Assembly: GCA_045118155.1 (NCBI GenBank)
Contig: JBGUXS010000049.1
Location: 1 to 23,126, forward strand
Direction of reading: 5' to 3'
Source of the DNA: JBGUXS01 sp045118155
Lineage (GTDB): Bacteria; Pseudomonadota; Alphaproteobacteria; CAAHEQ01; UBA3637
DNA length: 23,126 nt
In this document: in pieces, positions 6,782 through 14,600 of the stretch
How the letters are laid out: the number at the start of each line of letters is the position of its first letter
Position numbering within the stretch: position 1 is the stretch's first letter
Program-made: the position numbers and the translations under genes
The notes under the pieces: generated by a model
What the model was told of the DNA's origin: nothing
What the model saw: the letters and a program-made list of their open reading frames with translations, nothing else
Database searches by the model: none

Positions 6782-6903
6782 GGGTACTCCCGTAAACGGG
6801 TCCTCCTCGCGACGTAAGGTTCAAACGGCGCTTAACAGCTTGTTTTCACCAACTATCCGCCCGAACCAACGATCCGTTGGTTCTTTCCAACTCATCCTAG
6901 CCA
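6763..6903. repeat. Fold-back repeat, copy 2, with tRNA-Gln-like ends
   Basis: A 141-base unit laid out like the one at 4517-4647: tRNA-Gln-like left end, small hairpin CCCG/CGGG (6789-6800), hairpin AACCAACG/CGTTGGTT (6864-6882), and right end ACTCATCCTAGCCA that is an imperfect inverse of the left. The 20-mer at 6861-6880 is identical to copy 1, whereas the first hairpin has different bases but still pairs. It fills most of the interval between the two exact 19-bp tRNA-Gln ends. Confidence 0.7.
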
Positions 6904-6904
6904 T

Positions 6905-6937
6905 AAAAAATGCCCCCGATGAACGGGGGCTTTTTTA
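6905..6937. terminator. Terminator directly after tRNA-Gln
   Basis: GCCCCCG (6912-6918) pairs with CGGGGGC (6924-6930) around ATGAA, flanked by AAAAAAT and TTTTTTAT, so it can act on both strands. It starts next to the CCA end of tRNA-Gln (minus strand). Confidence 0.85.
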
Positions 6938-7012
6938 TGGCTGGGGTGGCTGGATTCGAACCAACGGATGACGGGATCAAAACCCGCTGCCTTACCACTT
7001 GGCGACACCCCA
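6938..7012 (-). tRNA. tRNA-Gln (anticodon TTG)
   Basis: A 75-base tRNA with encoded CCA. The acceptor TGGGGTG pairs with the CACCCCA 3' strand, with G as discriminator. The anticodon stem is GCGGG/CCCGT with loop TTTTGAT, giving anticodon TTG. The T-arm is GTTGG-TTCGAAT-CCAGC with one GT pair, and the D-arm (CGCCAAGTGGTAAGGC) is normal. It closely resembles E. coli tRNA-Gln by recall. It follows tRNA-Arg by 11 bases and is probably co-transcribed. Its 3' end is the sequence copied in the neighbouring repeats. Confidence 0.95.
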
Positions 7013-7023
7013 ATATCAATGTA

Positions 7024-7100
7024 TGGCGCGCTTGGCGAGATTCGAACTCACGACCCTTGCCTTCGGAGGGCAATACTCTATCCAGCTGAGCTACAAGCGC
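7024..7100 (-). tRNA. tRNA-Arg (anticodon CCG)
   Basis: A 77-base tRNA with encoded CCA: acceptor GCGCTTG pairs with CAAGCGC, discriminator G. The anticodon stem TTGCC/GGCAA holds loop CTCCGAA, giving CCG and reading CGG codons. The D-arm AGCTCAGCTGGATAGAGT and T-loop TTCGAAT are standard. It is the first gene of a two-tRNA transcript with tRNA-Gln. Confidence 0.95.
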
Positions 7101-7125
7101 AAACCGCCTTGGACATAACTCTTAA

Positions 7126-7153
7126 AGTTTACACCCTTTTTTTTGTATTTCAA
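7126..7153 (-). promoter_or_regulatory. Putative promoter of the tRNA-Arg/tRNA-Gln transcript
   Basis: On the minus strand TTGAAA (7148-7153) and TAAACT (7126-7131) are 16 bases apart, ending 25 bases before the 5' end of tRNA-Arg. The region also carries A runs upstream. Confidence 0.5.
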
Positions 7154-7202
7154 GTCTTTTTTTTAAAAAACAAAAAGTTTTTCTAAAAAAATCCCTATTT
7201 CC

Positions 7203-7230
7203 TTGACTTTTTTATAAAAATGGTTAGACT
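7203..7230 (+). promoter_or_regulatory. Putative promoter of the glycosyltransferase operon
   Basis: TTGACT (7203-7208, 5 of 6) and TAGACT (7225-7230, 4 of 6) with a 16-base spacer. The transcript would start about 18 bases before the chosen ATG. Confidence 0.55.
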
Positions 7231-7254
7231 TTGTCCCTGATAAGAGAGGGTTTG

Positions 7255-8703
7255 ATGACACAAAAATCTATTTTTTCTCAGCTTTGCTGGTTTATGGGGG
7301 TATATTTTGTTTTATGGGTAGGGTATGCGGCTTTACGTATCGGGGTTCCCATGGATTCAGCGGAAGCCTTTGTTTGGGGAAGTGAATGGACTTTTGGCAC
7401 AAATAAACATCCCTTTTTGTCGGGGTGGTTGGCGCAGATCGTTTTAATGCTTGTGCCAAATCCGTCTGTGGCAACGGGGGTCTTGTCGGCGGGATGCGTT
7501 TGTTGTGCTTTGTTCTTCACGTATAAATTAGCAACTTGTTTTTTGAAAGAACAATCGGCGTTGTTGGCAAGTTTGTTCCTTTTAGGAACGATTTACTACA
7601 CCACATCGGCCCCAGAATATAACGTTAATGTTTTAGGAATCGCCTTGTTGCCGGCCTTTTTTTATGTGTTTTATTTGGCAACCGAGCAAGAAAAATTAAG
7701 CTATTGGCTGGGGGTAGGGTGTTTAGCGGGCCTTTTAATGATCACAAAATACACTAATTTGCTTTTCTTAGGGGCAGCGGGATTATATATTTTATGCACG
7801 GGTAAAAAAAGACGTTTATTGTTAACCAAAGGGCCTTATGTGGCGGGGTGTTGTTTTTGCGCCGTTATGGCCCCACATTTATGGTATTTACCTGAAGTAT
7901 ATGATACTGTGACGGCTTATTATGATTCGCGGTCGGTACCGGCTAAAGGGGGGAGTTTGGTCGTATCCTTAGTGCGCTTTTTAGGGGCCCAAGTTTTGGC
8001 CGCTTTAGGAACGCTTATTTTATTGGCGATTTTGGCTGTTAAACAAAAACGATTGCCCCAGTTTAAAAAATGCCCAAGATATCTTGTCTTTATCGGGGTT
8101 TTGCCTTTATGTTTGTTTATGTTGTTAGGAATTTGCAAAGGGGCCCAATTAAAGTCTATGTGGGGGTATGGAACTTTGGGAATATTGCCTTTGATAGGGT
8201 TAACCATGATGCAACCGCTGACACAAAAAGTTTTTAAGCAAATGCGGACGGTGTGTGCTGTGCTTTTAATTGCTTTGCCTTTTGGTATGGTGATTGCAGA
8301 TAGTGTACATGTTAGTTCTCGGCTTCATTTTGATGGTCAAAAATTTGCACGGGAATTGGACGCCCTTTGGCAACGAAATGTAGCCACCCCGCTTCTTTTT
8401 GTTGGGGGAGATGTCTTTTTATCTTCCCAAATGTACTTGTATGCGCCAGATCATCCGCATGTTGTTTTTTATATGGATTTAGAAAAAAATCCTTGGATTG
8501 ACCAAGATGCGTTTATTCAAAAAGGGGCTTTGGTTGTGACGGATAATGTGCAAGATTATGAACATTATCAAATTTTATATCCAAAGTTAATGCCCCCAGA
8601 TGAAAAACAAATTATTTTAAAAAATAGATTGGGAAAAACAAAACAAAAGACAGTTTATGTTGGCATTTTGTTCCCAAATGATGGGGATGACCATGACATC
8701 TGA
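7255..8703 (+). CDS. GT39-type (ArnT/PMT-like) membrane glycosyltransferase
   Basis: Polytopic inner-membrane enzyme of 482 residues that likely transfers a sugar from a polyprenyl-phosphate carrier to a lipid or glycan on the periplasmic side. The diagnostic first loop is present: Asp34 and Glu37 in PMDSAEAFVWG, then GTNKHPFLSGWL with Lys51-His52-Pro53. About ten hydrophobic helices follow, and a soluble C-terminal part starts at about residue 355. Start is the ATG at 7255 with GAGAGGG upstream; a TTG at 7231 would overlap the promoter. The stop overlaps the start of the deacetylase gene, so the two are translationally coupled. Acceptor and sugar are not predictable; lipid A, as with ArnT, is one possibility. 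Confidence 0.85.
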   Translation: MTQKSIFSQLCWFMGVYFVLWVGYAALRIGVPMDSAEAFVWGSEWTFGTNKHPFLSGWLAQIVLMLVPNPSVATGVLSAGCVCCALFFTYKLATCFLKEQSALLASLFLLGTIYYTTSAPEYNVNVLGIALLPAFFYVFYLATEQEKLSYWLGVGCLAGLLMITKYTNLLFLGAAGLYILCTGKKRRLLLTKGPYVAGCCFCAVMAPHLWYLPEVYDTVTAYYDSRSVPAKGGSLVVSLVRFLGAQVLAALGTLILLAILAVKQKRLPQFKKCPRYLVFIGVLPLCLFMLLGICKGAQLKSMWGYGTLGILPLIGLTMMQPLTQKVFKQMRTVCAVLLIALPFGMVIADSVHVSSRLHFDGQKFARELDALWQRNVATPLLFVGGDVFLSSQMYLYAPDHPHVVFYMDLEKNPWIDQDAFIQKGALVVTDNVQDYEHYQILYPKLMPPDEKQIILKNRLGKTKQKTVYVGILFPNDGDDHDI

Positions 8704-9541
8704 TATAGAACGTGTGATTAATGCAGATGACTTCGGTATCAGCTTGGGGGTAAATCAAGCAATTTTAAATGGTTATCAGCATGGTATTTTAACGGGGGCT
8801 AGTTTAATGGTGAATGCCCGTTACACCCCTCAGGCGTTGCAATTTTTAAAGAAAATGCCAAACTTAAAAGTTGGGGTGCATTTAACTTTAACCAGTCAGC
8901 GTAATCATCACCCTTTGTTAACACACCAAGAAGTTCCCCTGATCGTGGGGGTTGATGGGCAGTATCGGTGTGAATTTTTAAAATTGTTGTGGCTTTCTAT
9001 TGTTAAGAAAAAAGAACTAAAACGTCAGGTCAAAAAGGAATTTCAAGCCCAAATTGAAAAAGCCTTGGCAGATGGTATTACCATTGATCACTTAGATTCT
9101 CACCGACATGTGCATATGATTCCGGCGTTATTTAGTGTGACGAAGGCCTTAAAACAAGCGTATCATATCCCCCATTTAAGGGTTATTAATGAAAATGCCT
9201 ATTTAACCTTAAAAACAACAGGGCAGTGGCAACATGTTTTTAGTTCTGGGATGATTAAATGGGGATTGTTGAAATTTTTCCGTTTTTTGAATAAAACCCG
9301 TGGGGATACTTATTTTTACAGTATTTTATATACCATGCGTGTTTTTGGAAAAGCAACTAGGGATATTAAAATCCCAAAAAAATATAAGCGTGTGGAAATT
9401 AATATTCATCCTAGTGTCATTAAAGTGGATAAAGCCAATTATACGGAAAGTCTTGATGATTACTTGCTGTTACATCCCAATCGTCAAAGGGAATACGAAA
9501 CGATGTTGTCTCCAGACCTTTTGAAAAAAATTCATTTTTGA
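8693..9541 (+). CDS. YdjC/ChbG-like (HpnK-like) carbohydrate deacetylase
   Basis: Predicted metal-dependent deacetylase removing N-acetyl groups from an amino sugar or glycolipid. The family signature is clear: INADDFGIS (9-17) with metal-binding Asp13, GVHLTLTS (61-68) with His63, and DHLDSHRHVHMIP (132-144) with the His pair. The 282-residue length is typical of the YdjC family. The chosen ATG at 8693 has GGGGAT just upstream; ATGs at 8678, 8681 and 8687 are in frame and possible. The gene overlaps the end of the glycosyltransferase gene by 11 bases, implying a joint role such as trimming a sugar on a lipid-linked substrate. Hopanoid-related HpnK is a relative, but no hopanoid genes are seen here. 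Confidence 0.85.
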   Translation: MTSDIERVINADDFGISLGVNQAILNGYQHGILTGASLMVNARYTPQALQFLKKMPNLKVGVHLTLTSQRNHHPLLTHQEVPLIVGVDGQYRCEFLKLLWLSIVKKKELKRQVKKEFQAQIEKALADGITIDHLDSHRHVHMIPALFSVTKALKQAYHIPHLRVINENAYLTLKTTGQWQHVFSSGMIKWGLLKFFRFLNKTRGDTYFYSILYTMRVFGKATRDIKIPKKYKRVEINIHPSVIKVDKANYTESLDDYLLLHPNRQREYETMLSPDLLKKIHF

Positions 9542-9601
9542 TAAAAAACACTTGTATCTTTCATAATTCAATAATATGCTTTTTGAAAAGCGGAGGATTG
9601 A

Positions 9602-10366
9602 ATGCATATTAGAATATTGGGATGTGGACCTTCTTATGGGATTCCATCTATTCGGTATCAGTTTGAAGTGTGCGACGGAAGTGTGCCGGAAAATACACGA
9701 CTCAGATCATCAATCTTGATTCAACATGAAAAAGGAAATTTGTTAATTGATACGGGGCCAGACTTAAGAACACAGATCATTAGGGCAGGGTATCCCTATG
9801 TGGATGCGGTTTTGTATACACATGACCACTATGATCATATGGGCGGGGCAACGGATTTGAACGGCTATTTTACGGTTACCCGTAAGACAATTCCTGTTTA
9901 TGGGGTTAAGAAAGATTTGGAACGTCTTAAAGAAATTGTTCCCTATATGATGAAAGAACATTGTCCTGAGTATTATTTGGAAACGCATCCTATTGTCCCA
10001 TATAGACCTTTTGAAATTAATGGGATTCCCATTGTTCCGATTTTACAACGTCATGGGGTGGGGCATTCAATTGGGTATAAGATAGGAAACGATTTTGCGT
10101 ATTCAACGGATGTGTCTAAGATTAGTCCTAAAGGTTTTGAAATGTTAAAAGGGATAAAGACATGGGTTCTTGGGGTTGGGGTTAAAGATTATCGCGATCA
10201 TTGCCCTCATTTGTCTTTGGGGGAAGCGTTAATTTGGATAGAAAAAGTGAAGCCCCAAAGGGCCGTTATTACGCATATGGGGGGCAAGCTTGATTACAAA
10301 CAATTGCAATCTTTATTACCTTCCTATGTCAAACCGGCCTATGATGGGATGGAATTTGATGTCTAA
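9602..10366 (+). CDS. PhnP-like MBL-fold metallo-hydrolase
   Basis: Cytoplasmic metallo-beta-lactamase-fold hydrolase of 254 residues. Motif 1, THDHYDHMGG (73-82), supplies the metal ligands His74, His76, Asp78 and His79; LLIDTGPDLR (47-56), YSTDVS and ITHMGG give the remaining motifs. The N-terminus GCGPSYGIPSI is a variant of the GSGTS-GVP start of PhnP-like cyclic phosphodiesterases, and the Cys-rich insert of classical PhnP is reduced to one Cys (VC at 23-24). No phn genes are nearby, so a phosphonate role is unlikely and the substrate is open. ATG at 9602 has GGAGG 5 bases upstream. Its stop codon overlaps that of the convergent accD. Confidence 0.85.
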   Translation: MHIRILGCGPSYGIPSIRYQFEVCDGSVPENTRLRSSILIQHEKGNLLIDTGPDLRTQIIRAGYPYVDAVLYTHDHYDHMGGATDLNGYFTVTRKTIPVYGVKKDLERLKEIVPYMMKEHCPEYYLETHPIVPYRPFEINGIPIVPILQRHGVGHSIGYKIGNDFAYSTDVSKISPKGFEMLKGIKTWVLGVGVKDYRDHCPHLSLGEALIWIEKVKPQRAVITHMGGKLDYKQLQSLLPSYVKPAYDGMEFDV

Positions 10367-11208
10367 GGCATCAAATAAGGTAGAAGAATTAAAAGTTCAT
10401 TTTTTAAATCAACCCGATTGACAACTCGGTCTACCATGCCGTGTGCTTCTAGGTATTCGGCCTTTTGGAAGTTTTCTGGTAATTTAGCCCGTATGGTTTG
10501 TTCAATTACCCTGGGCCCCGCAAAACCAATAATGGCCCCAGGTTCGGCCAACGTAATATCCCCTAGCATGGCTAACGAGGCCGTGACCCCCCCCGTTGTT
10601 GGGTGGGTTAAAATAACAATATAAGGCAAATTTTTGGCTTTTAATTGTTCTATGCCAATAGTGGTTCGGGCCATTTGCATGAGGGATAACATGCCTTCTT
10701 GCATTCTGGCCCCGCCCGAAGCCGTTAAGACAATTAAGGCCGCTTCTTGTAAAACAGCCAGTTGTACGGCCTTTAAAAAAGCTTCCCCAACGGCGATTCC
10801 CATAGACCCCCCCATAAATGAAAAATCAAAGATCCCTATGACCGCATTTTTACCACCAACTTTACCGCATGCTACGACAAAAGCATCTGGGTTCTTTGTT
10901 TTTTTACGGGCATCTTTTAAACGATCTGGGTATGATTTTGTGTCCGAAAAATTTAAAGGATCATCTGTAATCTTAGGCAATTGTACAATCGTAAATTCTT
11001 CATTATCAAACAACATTTCCAAGCGTTTTAAGATGGGTAGGGCAAAATGATAGTTGCAATGAGGACAGACAAAGTGATTTTGGCTGATTTCCGTATGATA
11101 GAGCAAGGTTCCACACCCCGGACACTTATCCCAAAAATGATCTGGAACTTCTTTTTTTTGATTTAATGCCTTGATAGTAGGACGTGTTAGTCGTGAAATC
11201 CAGTTCAT
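10363..11208 (-). CDS. accD: Acetyl-CoA carboxylase carboxyltransferase subunit beta
   Basis: Beta subunit of the carboxyltransferase that, with AccA, moves the carboxyl group from biotin to acetyl-CoA to form malonyl-CoA in fatty acid synthesis. The N-terminal zinc ribbon has Cys29, Cys32, Cys48 and Cys51 (CPGC and CPHC). The crotonase-like core carries SGGARMQEG and the acyl-CoA-binding region through TTGGVTASLAMLGD and GFAGPRVIEQT. At 281 residues it is close to usual length. The gene starts 6 bases after the ihfB stop and is likely co-transcribed with it; the 3' end overlaps the convergent hydrolase gene by 4 bases. The usual downstream folC is absent. Confidence 0.95.
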   Translation of the reverse strand: MNWISRLTRPTIKALNQKKEVPDHFWDKCPGCGTLLYHTEISQNHFVCPHCNYHFALPILKRLEMLFDNEEFTIVQLPKITDDPLNFSDTKSYPDRLKDARKKTKNPDAFVVACGKVGGKNAVIGIFDFSFMGGSMGIAVGEAFLKAVQLAVLQEAALIVLTASGGARMQEGMLSLMQMARTTIGIEQLKAKNLPYIVILTHPTTGGVTASLAMLGDITLAEPGAIIGFAGPRVIEQTIRAKLPENFQKAEYLEAHGMVDRVVNRVDLKNELLILLPYLMP

Positions 11209-11214
11209 GAGATG

Positions 11215-11496
11215 TTATTGTTTATCATTAAGGGCTTTTAGCATAGCTTTCCCCGCTTTAAAAGAAGGGACTTTCTTTTCTTTGATGTGGACGGTTTCCC
11301 CTGTTTTAGGATTACGCCCCATTTTTTCTTTGTGTTGACGCACGGAAAGAACCCCAAATCCCCTGAGTTCAACCCTGTTACCGGCGGCTAAAGCTTTGGT
11401 AATTGTTGAAAATACACATTCCACAACACGTCCCGCATCAATCAGGGATAAATTATTCTTTTTTGCAATTTTTGCAATAAGTTCAGATTTAATCAT
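11215..11496 (-). CDS. ihfB: Integration host factor beta subunit (HU/IHF family)
   Basis: DNA-bending nucleoid protein of 93 residues. The N-terminus MIKSELIAKIA is typical of IHF-beta, and the DNA-contact arm RVELRGFGVLSV...GRNPKTGETVHIKEKKVPSFKAGK contains the conserved Arg-Asn-Pro that intercalates into DNA. IHF-beta rather than HU is preferred because of this N-terminus and the location next to accD, but the two families intergrade. The ATG has GGAGG upstream. A -10-like TATAAG lies further up, and a nifJ terminator separates it from the gene behind. Confidence 0.8.
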   Translation of the reverse strand: MIKSELIAKIAKKNNLSLIDAGRVVECVFSTITKALAAGNRVELRGFGVLSVRQHKEKMGRNPKTGETVHIKEKKVPSFKAGKAMLKALNDKQ

Positions 11497-11528
11497 AAAA
11501 AACCTCCACTTTTCTTTAATTAGAGGAA

Positions 11529-11557
11529 CTTATACCATATTTTTTACAAAAAAACAA
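11529..11557 (-). promoter_or_regulatory. Putative ihfB-accD promoter
   Basis: On the minus strand TATAAG (11529-11534) is preceded at 17 bases by TTGTTT (11552-11557). The -10 matches 5 of 6; the -35 is weak. Confidence 0.4.
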
Positions 11558-11560
11558 GAT

Positions 11561-11596
11561 AAAAAAACACCCGAAGAAAAACTTCGGGTGTTTTAA
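11561..11596 (-). terminator. Terminator after nifJ
   Basis: ACACCCGAAG (11567-11576) pairs with CTTCGGGTGT (11582-11591) around AAAAA, flanked by A and T runs. Read on the minus strand it ends in a run of seven T, so it serves nifJ. Confidence 0.9.
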
Positions 11597-11610
11597 AAGA
11601 AAATTTCCTT

Positions 11611-14600
11611 TTATTGAGCAAGCTTTTGATATAAAGCAAATCTGGCATCAATATATTCTTGGGCTTCTTTGACCAAGGTTTCATAATACTCAGGATTTTG
11701 TTGCTTAACAATCTTAAAGCGGTTTTCCGTCGCCATAAATTCGGCCACCGGTTTTGTCGGTTTAGAATCTAACTGGAACGGATTTTGCCCAGCGGCCTTC
11801 CGTCTTGGATCAAAACGGTATAATGGCCATAACCCTGTTTCTACAGCCATCTTTTGATGTTCTAGCCCTAAGGAGCCAATGTCATACCCATGTGAAATAC
11901 AGTGGGCATAAGCAATAATCAAGGATGGTCCATCAAAACTGCCCGCTTCATTAAAGACTTGGATAGTATGTGCATCTTTGGCCCCGATGGAAACGCTAGC
12001 TACATAGACGTTCCCCGAAGACATGGCAATCATCCCCAAATCCTTTCGTGGCAAGTTGTTTCCTGCGGTTGCAAACTTTGCCGATGCCCCAATCGGGGTT
12101 GCTTTGGACCGTTGCCCCCCAGTATTGGAGTAAACTTCGGTATCCATGACCAAGATATTGACGTTTTTCCCGGAATATAGGACGTGGTCTAAACCACCGT
12201 AGCCGATATCATAGGCCCAACCATCACCCCCTAAGATCCAGACAGAGCGTTTTACCAAGGTGTCTGCAATTGGAAGAAGTAATTTTGCTTTGGCATCTGA
12301 AGAACCAGCTAATTTTTCCTTTAGGGCTTTGACCCGTGCCCGTTGTTCAATGATACCGCTTTCGGTAGATTGATCGGCGGTTAAAATTCCTTGAACAAGG
12401 GTGTCCCCTAAGGTGCCAGCCAAGTCTTTGACAAGTTGTTGAGCATAGACATTTTGAGCATCAATACTGGTGCGCATCCCTAAACCAAATTCAGCATTAT
12501 CTTCAAAGAGTGAGTTCGCCCAAGCTGGCCCCCGACCTTCTGCGTTTTGGGCATAAGGTGTGGTTGGCAAGTTCCCACTGTAAATGGAAGAACACCCTGT
12601 CGCATTGGCAACAACCAAACGATCCCCGTAAAGTTGAGTCATTAACTTGACATACGGTGTTTCCCCACAGCCAGCACAAGCCCCAGAAAATTCAAATAAA
12701 GGCCGTAATAAGCTGACAGATTTGACCTGATTTGTGTTTAACTTGCTCCGATCCGTATCCGGTAAAGACAGGAAGAAATCAAAATTCTTAATTTCATTAT
12801 CCAAGTTCTTTTCCAATGGGACCATTGTTAAAGCTTTTTTATCTGGATTTTCCTTAGATTTTGCTGGGCAAACCCGTGTACAAAGGGTACACCCTGTACA
12901 ATCTTCAGGGGCAACCTGAATCATAAACTTATTACCTGCAAAATCAGGGGCTTTATAATCAGCAGATTTAAAACCTTCTGGGGCCGATGTCAAGGCATCA
13001 GGAGTTGCCACTTTGGCCCGAATAGCCGCATGTGGACACACAACGGTACATTTCCCGCATTGGATACACAAAGCCGGATCCCATTCTGGAATAGAAGTCG
13101 CAATCCGCCGCTTTTCATATTTAGCTGTATCAGTTGGCCAAGTTCCGTCAACGGTCCATTCAAAAGCACTCACCGGTAAGTCATCCCCTTTGCCTTCAAT
13201 GATTTTCCCTGTCACCCGTTTTAAGATCTCAGGTGCCTTATCGGAAACCCCAGGTTGTAAGGTATGGGTAGAAGTGGCTTGCCCAACAGGGATTTCATGT
13301 AAATGTTCTAATGTTTCATTAACAGCCCGAATATTGGCATCCACAATTTCTTGACCTTTTTTGGCATAAGTCTTTTCAATGGATTTTTTGATTTTTTCAA
13401 TAGCTTCCTCTTTAGGTAAGACCCCAGAAATTGCAAAGAAACACGTTTGCATAATCGTGTTAATGCGTCGCCCCATTCCGGTGTCTGCAGCCACTTTGAC
13501 CGCATCAATTGCGTACAATTTGATATGCTTATCTAAGATAGTTTGTTGCATAGTGCGGGGTAAGCTATCCCATACTTTGTCGGCCGGTTCTTGTGTATTT
13601 AACAAGAAGACAGAATTAGGGGCCGCATATTCCAACACATCCATCTTATATATATAAGGTGTATGATGGCATGCAACAAAATTGGCCGAATCAATCAAAT
13701 ACGGAGCATGAATCGGATTTTTAGAAAATCTTAAGTGCGATGTTGTCATCCCACCAGATTTTTTACTGTCATAAACAAAGTATGCTTGGCCATAATATCC
13801 CCCATCATTGGCAATAATTTTAATGGAGTTCTTATTGGCCCCAACTGTTCCGTCAGACCCTAAGCCATAGAACAAGGAACGATTGACGTCTTCAGAATCA
13901 ATGGTAAAGGTCTTATCATAATCTAATGACAAGTGAGTCACATCATCATTGATTCCGACTGTAAAGCGTGTTTTTGTCGTGTTTTCAAAGACCGCTTTGG
14001 CTATGGCGGGCGTAAAGTCTTTTGAAGAAAGACCGTAACGTCCGCTTAAGATTTTTGGTAAAGCCACTTGGACATCTTTATTGCTGTACCCTTGAACAAA
14101 AGCCGAAACAACGTCCAAATAAAGTGGTTCCCCAACGGAACCAGCTTCTTTTGTTCTATCCAAAACTGTCACGGTTTTGACGGTTTTTGGTAAGGCCGCT
14201 AAGAAAGCATCCACGGGGAATGGCCGGTAAAGGTGCACAGCAACCACCCCGTATTTACCCCCTTTAGCATTTAAGACCTTAGCTGTTTCAATTAAGGTTT
14301 CAATTCCAGAACCCATAGCGACAACTACGTGGTCAGCATCTTCTGGACCTGTGTAGTCCACAAGATGATATTGACGGCCTGTTACAGAGGCAAATTTATC
14401 CATGCAATCTTGAACATGCTTTGGAGTTGCCGTATAGTAGATGTTAGAAGCTTCCTTGATTTGGAAGAATACGTCTGGGTTTTGTGCAGTTCCTCGAACA
14501 ACGGGTTTATCCGGAGAAAGTGCATTTTTCGCGATGAAATCCGTTGGAATGTCCGCCATTAAAGTTTTTAAATCTTCATCGGAAATTGTTTCAACTTTGT

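Noticed and set aside
6753..7186. Two plus-strand frames across the repeat and tRNA region
   Set aside because: They read antisense through copy 2, tRNA-Gln and tRNA-Arg; the RNA genes explain the sequence.
9580..9593. GCTTTT/AAAAGC hairpin just before the ribosome-binding site of the MBL-fold gene
   Set aside because: Only a 2-base loop and weak AT pairing; not enough to claim a regulatory element.
10634..11050. 138-codon plus-strand frame opposite accD
   Set aside because: Shadow of accD; composition follows the antisense of conserved motifs.
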